In this document: positions 41,515 through 51,273 of the stretch, one piece after another
How positions within the stretch are numbered: the first letter of the stretch is position 1
How the letters are laid out: the number at the start of each line of letters is the position of its first letter
Assembly: GCF_020520425.1 (NCBI RefSeq)
Contig: NC_079489.1
Span: 17,880,001-17,944,000, forward strand
Reading direction: 5' to 3'
DNA from: Spinacia oleracea
Taxonomy: Eukaryota > Streptophyta > Magnoliopsida > Caryophyllales > Amaranthaceae
Length of the DNA: 64,000 bases
The notes under the pieces: generated by a model
What the model was told of the DNA's origin: nothing
The model's database searches: none
What the model saw: only the letters and a program-made list of their open reading frames with translations
Position numbers and translations under genes: made by a program

Positions 41515-42125
41515 TTTGTTTTTAAGGCGGCGGATAATTAAAAAATTTGACACCACAGAAAAGCAAAAACAAAAATATATGTATAGCAAAGAGTAGCAAA
41601 ATAGAGGAGGGGGTACCTACTGTTTTTCTGGAGTTTGAAATACAAATGAAGCACGCGAAAGAGAAAAACAGGGAGAACCTACAAAAAACACAGAAACGAA
41701 AGAAAATCAAGCACAAAAATAAAAGAGAGGAAGAAAAACCCGAAATTCAGCAACAACGAAAAGGGAGGCTAATAAACCTTGGAAAATTCAAACCACAACA
41801 ACAGCAAAAGCTTGAGAATCAAACAGCAACAAAGTTCAGCGAAAAACCCCAGGGGAAGAGAGAGAGAAAGGTCGGAAGTTCAAGAAAAAAGTGGGTGAAA
41901 TAAAAAAATCTCGAAGAGGTTAAGGGCTTTTATGGGTCAAAGGGGGGTATGCAAAACGTCACGACCCGTAAGTCAAGCAGTTAAAAGGTCAGTTACACTC
42001 AAAATCAACGACCCAGATTAAGCGCACCAAATAACGCTCGGGATGAAGGCCACGTGGGAGAACGTGAGTAACAATCTCCCGCCACTTGCAAGATAAAAAT
42101 TCAAATAATGCCTAGTCACCCACAG

Positions 42126-42345
42126 CATCTTCAAGGTGGCCAGCCGTCCAAATCTTTAATCAAGGGGGCTAGTTGCCAAAATTTTTCTAAAGGGGCTAGT
42201 CTTCCAAATGTTATCTAAGGGGGCTAATCGTCCAAATATTCTTTCTCAAGGGGGCTAGTCATCCAAATGTTTTTTTTCCAGAGGGGCTAGTCGTCCAAAT
42301 ATTTTTTCTTAATTAGGGGGCTTGTCGCCCGAATGTTTTTTCCAA
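42126..42345 (+). repeat. Purine-tract minisatellite, diverged copy
   Basis: About seven irregular units containing AAGGGGGCTAGTCGTCCAAA or variants, corresponding to 39,598-39,800 of the complete element. Confidence 0.75.
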
Positions 42346-42561
42346 AGGACCTAGCAATGTAATTCTTCATTCAGAGCGAAGGCAGTCGGCAAACTGTTCA
42401 CGGTCTTTCCTCAAAAAACACCAGCAACACAGTCTACGCCCGCACTTCACTCTGAGGGGGCTAGTTGTACCACCAGGTATCAAAATAGTACTTATTTTTT
42501 CCGGTTTAATCAGAGCAAGCGCAGCAATTGTCATATATGCGCTTACTCTGAGGGGGCTAGT

Positions 42562-43027
42562 TGTACGGGGTGTCCTACCGGCACCACGTGGTACCGGCAG
42601 AACTCCCCGTAGGTAAACTTAACCTGCAGGTAATCTGGTCATATAAGGAACAGAAGGGCTACCGGCAATATTGGAAAGACCCCCTACCGGCACTATCATG
42701 AAGATAACCAACCATGGGTCACTATGAACAGGTCGCTATCTAAACACAAGGGACCCACCTGATCGTACCCTGAGATTGGTCTATATAAGGAGCACCTCAT
42801 TTATTGCTATGGGGTACACACAAACACTTAAACACACTTCTTTCTTACTCTCTAATCATCTCTTGATCATCTCTTAATCTCTCAGTAATCTTACTTAAGC
42901 ATCGGAGGGGGATCTTCGAACCACCCCCGAGGCTAGTTAATCCATTCTGTTGTGCAGATACCAACCGGCACTCTCAACAGGAATCCAGTATCCCACAGTC
43001 AGCTGTTCTCATTCCACACCCGGAACA
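42562..43027 (+). repeat. 3' LTR of the deleted Tat-related element
   Basis: About 466 bp, TGTACGGGG...CCGGAACA, preceded by the polypurine tract GAGGGGGCTAGT and followed by CCACC. It has the same TCTATATAAGG box and a duplicated AATCATCTCTT phrase. Confidence 0.9.
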
Positions 43028-43032
43028 CCACC

Positions 43033-44520
43033 TTATATTAATCTTCATTTTACCTTTTATGTTGATTTTTCTGCAATTCTATGCTGATGTTATCCTAATT
43101 AATCAACAACAATCGGGTCAACAAATTTGCTTTTTTTCTCATTCAATTTAATATGATGATAGTTTTCAGTTTTCACACGAGGAAGTCTCGTACTGATTAC
43201 TTGTATCTATTTATCCAATTTGGTCAAAGACTACTTAACGTCGAGAAAACCTCGTCTTCACACATGTCGAAAACTTATACTCCAGCAGTCACTATTTATC
43301 TTCCATCCCCATCCGACTTACGTAATACGCATTACTACTCCAAAAAAAAAAAAAATACACAAACTAGTGATACTACTACTCAAAGTCAAAGTTCATACAA
43401 GAATTAAACTTGTGATTTTTTGTATTTTAAGCCCATGAAAAAAATAGCTTTTATCTTTTTAACATCTTACTAATTTTTTTTGGAAAAGTTGATTATAATG
43501 ATCCCAATTTTGACCGATTTGCTTTTATTAATCGGACTAAATTTTTTTTATATTCCAAACATTAGGGATTCTCTTTTAATGGGCCAAAACCGGAAATAAC
43601 CTACTAAACAGGTATAAATTGTGTATAATTCTTAAATGGACTTGGTTCACACTAAATTTATTGTGAATCATGTCTTAAAATAAAGTTAACAACTTATACC
43701 TAATTTATTTTGGCATTTTATTAGGATTATTATGGGAAAAAATATCTAATTTGTGTCGTTGATACATGTTGTGCTTGAATAATGTGATTTTAAGTCATAA
43801 TTCGCTTTTAAAAACATAGCGTTACTATGTTTCAAAAAATAGTTACGATTTCTAAAAATGTTGGTGTTTAATTTATTATAGTTACTATATAAACAATAAA
43901 GGTCATTATGAGTGTAAAAATATGCTAGTGAAAATTACTGATTTTGGGTTCACACTAATATTATTGTGGACCAGGTCCACGCAAGAATATTCCATAAATT
44001 GTCACGTGTTATTTTTTATCGGGTTTTCAGAAGAAAAAAATGAAAATGAAAAAAGATGGACTATCTAAAAATATATTACTAGACACAACAGTACAATAAC
44101 CAATTACCAAGACGAAGTCATTGAATTTATCAAAAAAAAAAAAGACGAAGTCATTGAAGCCGTTAGAGTTCTCTCTTTCTACTCAAGAAAATCCCATTAA
44201 TAACTTCAATATTGACAAATAATTTTTGTGGAAACTAAACCTATAACCGCTGTGATATCATGCTTGATTATGAGAAACTCATTGAACTGAAGTGTAGAAT
44301 GAGGAACACAAATATGACTAAAAGTCTACATCGAATATCCTAAAAGATTAAATCCTAGTAGATTTCTATCTCTATCATATATTAATAGGAAATACTAACC
44401 AATTTAGCATTGGTTGTCAAAATAGAGATAAAATAATGGCCAAATTATATATTTTTTAGCTTAAATTAAGCCAAGGTCATTTTCAAATCAACCTCGTTGA
44501 TGATTGTTTTCATGATTTAG
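43033..44520 (+). other. Rest of the WAK intron
   Basis: AT-rich intron DNA ending CATGATTTAG at 44,520, a good acceptor. Two related phrases (GGTTCACACTAAATTTATTG near 43,645 and GGTTCACACTAATATTATTG near 43,950) may be ends of a small repeat. No gene is seen. Confidence 0.55.
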
Positions 44521-45638
44521 GTGTTTGTAGCGGCATCATTGTTTCTTTGTTGGTTGTATTTTGGTTTAATTGGCAACATGGAAATAAAAAGCTCCGAAAA
44601 ATGAAAGAGACATTCTTTGTTGAAAATGGTGGTCATATATTGCATAAAAAACTATCAGAACGCGATGTATCAGTTGGCAACACGGTTAAAATGTTTGCAG
44701 TTGAAGAACTGAAGAAGGCGACTGATAATTATAGCGAGAATAGCATCATTGGTCGAGGAGGTTTTGGGATGGTTTACAAAGGATTATTACCAAACAACCA
44801 AGTAGTTGCCATCAAAAGGTCTGTCAAAGTGGATCCAGGTCAAGTTGATCAATTTATCAATGAAATTGTTGCCTTGTCTCAAATCAACAACAAAAATGTG
44901 GTGAAACTCTTGGGTTGTTGCTTGGAAACAGAGGTACCGTTACTCGTTTATGAATTCATAAGTAATGGTACGTTACATGACCATTTGCACAGAGATGAAA
45001 AATTGCATGTTTTTAGTTGGGATATTCGGCTTAGAATTGCAGCAGAAGTTGCAGAGGTGTTGGCCTATTTGCACACTACAATTTCTATACCGATAATTCA
45101 CAGGGATATTAAGTCTGCAAATATACTTTTGGATGATAAATACATAGCAAAAGTCGCGGATTTTGGAGCTTCTAAGCTAGTCCCGGTAGATGAAGAGCAG
45201 TTAGGAACAATGGTTCAAGGAACATGCGGTTATCTTGATCCAGAGTACATGCAAACTGGTGAGCTAACTGATAAGAGCGATGTTTATAGCTTTGGTGTTG
45301 TTCTTGTCGAGTTACTAACTAGTGAGAAGGCTATTTCATATGCAAAGCCCGAGAATGAGAGAAACCTTGCAGTATGCTTTCTAAGAAAGCTTAAGGAAAC
45401 TCGTTTGTTTGAAATCCTTGATGACAAAGTAGTGAATGATAGAGCAATCGGGCAGCTTATGCAAGTTGTGTATCTTGCTAAGAGGTGCCTTGAATTGAAA
45501 GGGGAAGATCGCCCTACCATGAAGGAGGTTGCAAGAGAAATCGATAGGATCGATAGAATATGGTCGTCAAAAAATGGCGTACTACTTGAAGAAGAAAGTG
45601 AATATCTTCTTGGTAAGACGCATGTTTTCCCCCATTGA
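44521..45638 (+). CDS. WAK transmembrane and kinase exon (intact)
   Basis: The exon begins after TTTAG and continues the split Gly codon of the EGF exon. It reads a transmembrane helix (CSGIIVSLLVVFWFNW), a basic stop-transfer stretch, FFVENGG typical of WAK juxtamembranes, then a full Ser/Thr kinase: GRGGFG loop, VAIKR catalytic Lys, HRDIKSANILL catalytic loop (RD type), DFGAS metal-binding motif, GTCGYLDPEYMQTGELTDKS activation and P+1 region, and a C-lobe ending in RPTMKEVAREID. About 371 residues to the stop at 45,636-45,638. All catalytic residues are present, so this exon has been free of disabling changes although its gene is broken upstream. A TTG at 44,547 is not a normal start; without upstream exons the first in-frame Met is in the juxtamembrane part (MKETFF). 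Confidence 0.88.
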
Positions 45639-47064
45639 GAAGCCAAAGTAGAGTTGTGCGATTGGTGCCTTCGAATGATGAGAGATGAAGTGAGGAAGAT
45701 TACAGATTTAAGATTCTTGATTATCAGATCGGCATTTTTATTTATTCTACTTCTTCAGTCACATAATATAGTGTCCGTTTATTATTGTTGTTGTGTTTTA
45801 CTAGAAAAATACATAATTTTATTATTTAAAACAAAAAAAACAATAAAGTTATGGAGGAGTGAGAGGAAATTGGTGGAAATAAAATGAACAATACAATTTT
45901 GCATGGTACAAAGTTTACGGCACATGTTTTGTAGGTAAAAGTAGGACAATTCGAGTATTTAATTTAATTTGTTTGATAATGATATAGTAGGCTAAAATCA
46001 ATTAATAAAATACTTAAAAAATTGCCAAACTAGGCACAATATTTTGGTACACCCAATTAAAATAGAAAACATATATTATGGAACAAAGAGAGTAATATTA
46101 GTGGTACCCCTCCGTATTAAAATAGGAGACACACTTACCATTTCTGACCGTATTTAAATAGGAGACACACTTACCATTTTTAGTAACTTTTCAACTACAC
46201 CATCTAATTAAATAATATCTCTAATTTACCCAATGACCCAATAGACACCTAATTTGTGTCTCCCCTAAAGTCCAATGACGATACCGCCAATAGATTTATG
46301 TGGTTAATTTCTAAGTGCTAAAAATTATGTGAAGGTCGTCGACCTATGACGACTTCAAAACTTTAGATAAATTTGGACTGTTAGACTATGTTGATTAAAT
46401 CGTAGTAAATCCATCTAAAAAGCCTTTTACAGTCTTGTTTGGTTACAATAAATAGGGAGGAATGAAGTATATTTTTATAACTTTTAATTATTATAAATTG
46501 CATATAAATCTTATTCCCATCAAAATGAATTAATCTACAATTAAACCATCATTATGGACGATCATCATCAACCATCATCTCTAATTATGATATTCGATCA
46601 TCTTCTGAAGACAGCTCCCCAAATACAATAGTGTCAGTCTCTTTCATTTGTGGTAAGGATCCAGTGTCTAATATTACCCTTGTAGGTAGTATGTTGGCTC
46701 CTAGGATGAGGGAAGAAGGTACGGAGTAGTATGATTAGGTGTAGAATGAGTGTTGGGCCGGTGGATGCGAATCTGGGTTGTGTATTTTAGGTTTGTGAGG
46801 AGCAGTTCTTTTGCTCTCCTCACTCTCAAAATTGTCCATCATCATTAATAATGTTTTTTATGGAAATCATTGATAATCTTAATAGAACAAAAACAATCGT
46901 CAACATGTATATTCATTTACCTTCTTCTTCCTCAACCATGAATCATTATCTTCTTCCTCAACCATGAATCATTATTTCTTCCTCAACCATCATTGATTTT
47001 CAATTACAAATTAATGATTCACATTCACACTAACGATTTTATAATATCAAATTATAATAACGGT
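45639..47064. other. WAK 3' flank and intergenic DNA
   Basis: No further gene. Fragments of the Stowaway-like element seen at 3,590-3,678 occur at 46,110-46,200 in inverse orientation. At 46,921-46,995 a phrase of about 25 bases (TTCTTCCTCAACCATGAATC) is repeated three times. Confidence 0.5.
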
Positions 47065-47068
47065 CTTT

Positions 47069-48453
47069 TGAAGGAAATAATGCCCTTGGTCCAAGTATGC
47101 ATTCAATGTTAAGTCTAATAAATGCGGTTCAGTATTAATTAACAAGTTAATAATTCAGTGAGATCAAGTGAGCTGAATGCCTAGCTAGAGGCCGCTTCAG
47201 TTCAGGTGGAATTAATGATATTAATCCACAGCTTACTCTTGACTGAACCCGTAGGGTCACACAAATAGTACGTAAACGGATCAAGTATTTAATGGCATTA
47301 AATACTCCATCTATAGATATTCGGAATCGACGGATCTTGGTTTCAGTGGGAGCTGAGATCGTCACAGGCAAGAAATAAATACTCCGGAAACGATGATATT
47401 GCCGGAAACGGAAATATGGATCGTATCCGAAATATAAATATTATCCAAGTCGTAGATGTTGCCGGAAACGGAAACATGGTACGTATCGGAAAATATTATC
47501 GGAAATAGAAATATTGCCGAATCGGAAATATTGCCGGAAACGGAAATATTGTCTGAATCGGAAATATTATCGGAATCGGAAAATAAATCCGGAAACGAAA
47601 ATATTAAATATTTGTTCGAAACGGAAATTAATTGTGGAATCGGAAATGTTAAATATTGTTCGTATCGGAAATGAATTCTGGAATCGGAAAATTAATCGGA
47701 AGCGCGTCGTACGAATTAGCATCGGACGAGCTTGCTAGACGAAGGCCCAGCACGAAGCCAGGCCCACGTCCAGCAAGGGAAACGCGCGCCACAACACGCC
47801 AGCCCAAGGCTGCGCCAGGCCCACCATAAGGCAGGCCCAGCGCGCGCCCAAGGCTGCGGCGGTCGTGGGCTGCGTTGCTCGGGCTGTGCGCGCGCGCGCA
47901 TGGCGCCCCTCGTGGGCTGCTGTGCGTGCGTGTGTGTTTGTGTTCACATACAAAACCTAAAACGTACAGGATTCGTTTAATGATTAAATTCCTAATCCTA
48001 AATGATAAATTAATTAAATAAGAGTTTCACTAGGATTCTAATTTAATTAATTCGTATCCTAGTAGGATTCCAATTCTCTTTCCATACCCCTATAAATATG
48101 TGGCCTGGGTTCACAATTTATAACGAGTTTTCAAGTATTCAAAGTGAGTTTTTGAGAGAAAAATTCAGTCACATATCTTGCCTAAAAGTGCCGAAAATTA
48201 TTAGTACCTTAAGGGCGATTCTAGTTGGTCAATCTTAAGGCGGATCCGGACGTGCTGTGGACTATCTACGGAGGGACGACACTTGGAGTCCTAAAGACTT
48301 GTTCTTGTTCGGTTCGGGCGCAGCTAGGGAAGGCACGCAACAAATAGTATGCATCTAAACTATGCTATATGATTATGTGTAAATAATATGTATTCCTGGC
48401 TAAATGGTTTTTCCGCATGATTTATGTATTGTCATATGTATCATAACCTAACA
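47069..48453 (+). repeat. 5' LTR of the Copia element
   Basis: Begins TGAAGGAAATAATGCCC, ends TATCATAACCTAACA. Contains the CGGAAATAT array, a GC-rich block (47,745-47,935), and a TATA box CCCTATAAATATG at about 48,088-48,100, which places the transcript start near 48,120. Confidence 0.93.
47396..47700 (+). repeat. CGGAAATAT short tandem array within the Copia LTR
   Basis: More than twenty imperfect copies of a 10-18 base phrase such as CCGGAAACGGAAATATTG or ATCGGAAATATT. The 3' LTR has the same array (56,430-56,735) with several units differing in the CCGG step. Confidence 0.8.
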
Positions 48454-48454
48454 G

Positions 48455-48468
48455 TGGTATCACGAGCC
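48455..48468 (+). promoter_or_regulatory. Primer-binding site of the Copia element
   Basis: GTGGTATCACGAGCC directly after the LTR resembles TGGTATCAGAGC, the complement of plant initiator Met-tRNA used by most Copia elements, with one extra base. Confidence 0.75.
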
Positions 48469-51273
48469 TCTTATTATTTTCATAATCTAAATTGCATGAA
48501 CATGGTTAAATATTACAAATTTGCAAGAATTAAAAGGGGTGATTAATTTTCGTAATTGTTAATTAATTGCAAATTGCGTTTATTTAATTATACGTACGCA
48601 GTTTTTCGGCAGTTTCTTCGTTACTCATCCAAATCGAGTGATTTTTGTGTCAATTCCGCATGTAAAAGGCATTCTAAAATTTTGACAAAAACAGTATTTT
48701 TCTGCCGAACCCAGAATTCTCAAATTCTAAGCCTAACTATGACTTTTCGAAGGTTTTAGTTTTTCGAATGCAAAATTTCGTAAATTTAAGATGTTAAATT
48801 AAATATTTGCGGTTCTTGTTGATAAATCTTGAATTTTTGATTGACCTACTGTATATGTTTAACAAGTTTGAATGCCTAGCCTTGTTAATTATGCAATCTA
48901 ATTTGTAATTATGATTAATTTGTTGAAAATTAGAATAATTTAGAATTAATTTGATTTTCATAATTAATTATAATTTAATTAGATACCTATGATTAAAAAC
49001 CACCATAAAAACTGTAAATTTATGATAAATTTTAAATTTTTATGACCTAGGCTTGAATCCATGATAATCGGAAATCAATTGAATAATAAATTTTCGATTT
49101 TTTCGCCCTAAAATTATGAAATTAATATTATTTATTAATTTGTCATTAATTTTAAATATAAATTTTCAAATTTTATGCGATTCGTTCATATAACTTGCAC
49201 GCACAAAGCAATGGACGCTACGTGTTACCCTTAAGGGGTGTTGTATAGTGCGGGCATGTGACGACGAGCAAGGGAGCTCGTCGCCCATGCGGCACGAATG
49301 CAATGAGCAAGGCCATGGTGCACGAGCACAAGGCAGCAGCCCTGCCTTGTGTCGTGGGCTGTGAGCAATGGACGAATGGGCATGGGCGAAGGCAAGGCAC
49401 GGCAGTCGCGTGTGGGCAGCAAGCGAGCTGCGCCACAACGCGCACTGCCTCGCGCAAGCGCGCGCAGCCTCGCGCGCAGCGAGGGCAAGCTCGCGTGCCA
49501 CGAGTGCTGCGCCCAGCGTCGATGCTGCGCGCAGCGAGCGCTGGCTCGCACCAAGCGAGCGCTAGCGAGCGCGCACAACATGCGCTGGCGAGTGCACGAA
49601 GCGAGCGCTGGCTCGCTTGCATCGAGCGCTGACGCGCGCCCAGCGAGCACATGCTCGCGTGCATCGAGCGCTGGCGCGCGCGCAGCGAGCACCAGCTCGC
49701 GCGATGGCTTGCGAAGGGTAAAAGCAGCAGCTATGCGACGCAGAGCATGGGCTGCGCGCACATGGCCAGCGATGGCTGTGTGCGTGTGGCCCATGGGCGT
49801 GTGATGCGTGAGGTGTTTGCGTTGCGATTAGATCGTTTTGAAATTTTAATTTGAAATTTTCAGTTTACGTAATTTTAATTAATTTTAAAATTAATAATTT
49901 AAATTATTTTCTTGGATTTTAATTTTGAATATTGTAATTATAATAAATTTTATTTATTCTAATTATTTTACTAAAATTAAAATCATGAATTAATTTAAAT
50001 ACGACTGAAATTAAATTAAACTTTTTGGATTCAATTATAAATTTATATGAGCTTTAAATTTTAATTAAATTTGTATGTTTCCGGTTAGACTAGAAATACA
50101 TTTTTATGTTTAAAATTAGTAAAGCATATGAATTTATTGGTTTAAGTGGGAGCGCTTTTAGTCATAAACTCTTGATTAGGTCTACAAAACCTTAAGGTTA
50201 AAACAACTTGATTAGAATTAATAAGGACTGAATAATTGGTAGATTATTGGTGCCCTTGATTAATTGCTGCAAATGTTTACGTGATGCATAATGTGTTTTA
50301 CTAACTAGCTATGTGGGCCATTCATGATAATGAATGGGTGAATGGTATATATTGTATATGTACTGTTTTGCAGGTTATGAAGTGACTAGTATGGCCCAAA
50401 TAGGATAGAAAATATGGTCTGCGTACCATTAATTTGAATGTAATTGGTCTAAAGTACCAAAGTTGTTTTTCAATTCAAATATGGTCTGCGTACCATCAAA
50501 TAGTTGTAATTAGTTTTAATTATAGCTTATCCTATTTGAAGAAAATGGTGCCTCCCACGGAGATTTTCAAGACGAACTTTGAAGTTAAAGCTTCAAGATG
50601 AAGTCGGGCCATACTAGATCACATTTATCTTATGCATGTTTTAAGTTATTTATTGCTTTTAAATATGTCTTAAAATGCATGAGATTAAAAGCTTGATTAT
50701 GTTGCATGATTAAGGATTTTAGTTCACTTAAAATCTAACCAACATAGTAAGAGCCTTAAGTTCCAAACTGAAAAAAAAAAATTGAGTTAAAAGGTGCCAT
50801 GCCAAAATATACACTTGCTTGGATATCCTTTACATCAATCTAGTAATAGTTTTCGCTCAGCGAGGTGTTACTTATTGGTCCTAAAGGGGCAAGGTACACA
50901 AATAATTGTGAGTACATGTTAGTTTTGGTGAAACTCAACGATATAAGTAAGGAGTCCTTTTATGTCGTGGCAAAATCGATAGGTTTACCTAATAAGTTCT
51001 TAGACGTACCTATCAACCAAGAATAGTTTCTAGACTATTAGCAAAAGGCTTTTGCTTACCTAAGATGTTTTAGGATTAAGTCGACAAACTGTGCTTAGTT
51101 CTTCAATGATTTTAGGATCTTGGAATCATTTTATTCACACCTGCCGGAACACATAACTTGAATAAAATGCTTAATAAATATTGAATTATGCATGTATGCT
51201 AGAATTTAAGTTTATTAAGAGAAACTGTGAATGGTTATTTATTTGTTTATTCTTTTCAATTGTAGTTTTTAAT
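48469..51273 (+). other. Copia leader region
   Basis: About 2.8 kb between primer-binding site and Gag. Mostly AT-rich, with an abrupt GC-rich block at 49,197-49,820. The imperfect palindrome TGGTCTGCGTACCAT occurs twice (about 50,415 and 50,481). No credible gene. The leader is unusually long for Copia. Confidence 0.6.
49197..49820. repeat. GC-rich GCGAGCGCTGGCTCGC-type block in the Copia leader
   Basis: From about 49,480 to 49,700 the words GCGAGCGCTGGCTCGC, CAGCGAGC and GCATCGAGCGCT are repeated, producing overlapping Ala/Arg/Ser-rich open frames on both strands that carry no domain. The surrounding leader is AT-rich. The block would form strong RNA structure in the genomic transcript. 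Confidence 0.7.

Larger units (their letters stand above)
40678..43027 (+). mobile_element. Internally deleted Tat-related element in the WAK intron
   Basis: A 2.35-kb element with the duplication CCACC (40,673-40,677 and 43,028-43,032). The 5' LTR is cut at about 41,036 inside the LTR, where it jumps straight into sequence matching the antisense gene of the complete element (about 38,523 onward). The primer-binding site, gag-pol, tandem array and most of the antisense gene are therefore gone. The 3' LTR (42,562-43,027) is whole. The shared LTR parts differ at about eleven positions in 360, much more than in the complete element, so this insertion is older. It belongs to a diverged subfamily (for example ACCACGTGGTACC near the LTR start). 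Confidence 0.88.
27142..45638 (+). pseudogene. Wall-associated receptor kinase (WAK) gene, interrupted by two LTR retrotransposons
   Basis: Three collinear exon remains make one WAK: exon 1 (27,142 to about 27,777), the EGF exon (28,065-28,076 joined with 40,480-40,658) and the kinase exon (44,521-45,638). WAKs span the plasma membrane, bind cell-wall pectin or oligogalacturonides through the extracellular GUB_WAK domain, and signal through a cytoplasmic Ser/Thr kinase. The splice signals fit: ...ATCCAG before the EGF exon, G|GTGAGT after it, TTTAG before the kinase exon, with codon phase conserved at the last junction. The gene is broken three ways: a frameshift in exon 1, loss of the end of exon 1, and a 12.4-kb retrotransposon in the EGF exon. 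A second element lies in the last intron. The kinase exon alone is still open, so transcription from a retrotransposon LTR could in principle yield a kinase fragment (inference). Confidence 0.88.

Noticed and set aside
43153..43438. Open frames of 72 and 84 codons in the WAK intron
   Set aside because: No domain, AT-rich, and bounded by simple repeats. They look like chance frames in intron DNA.
47147..47953. Frames of 60-82 codons inside the Copia LTR, repeated in the other LTR
   Set aside because: Composition-driven frames from the CGGAAATAT array and the GC-rich block; they recur only because the LTR is duplicated.
49166..49854. Overlapping open frames up to 187 codons on both strands
   Set aside because: Their Ala/Arg/Ser/Cys-rich sequence follows from the GC-rich GCGAGC repeats. 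All six frames are open at once and no domain is present.
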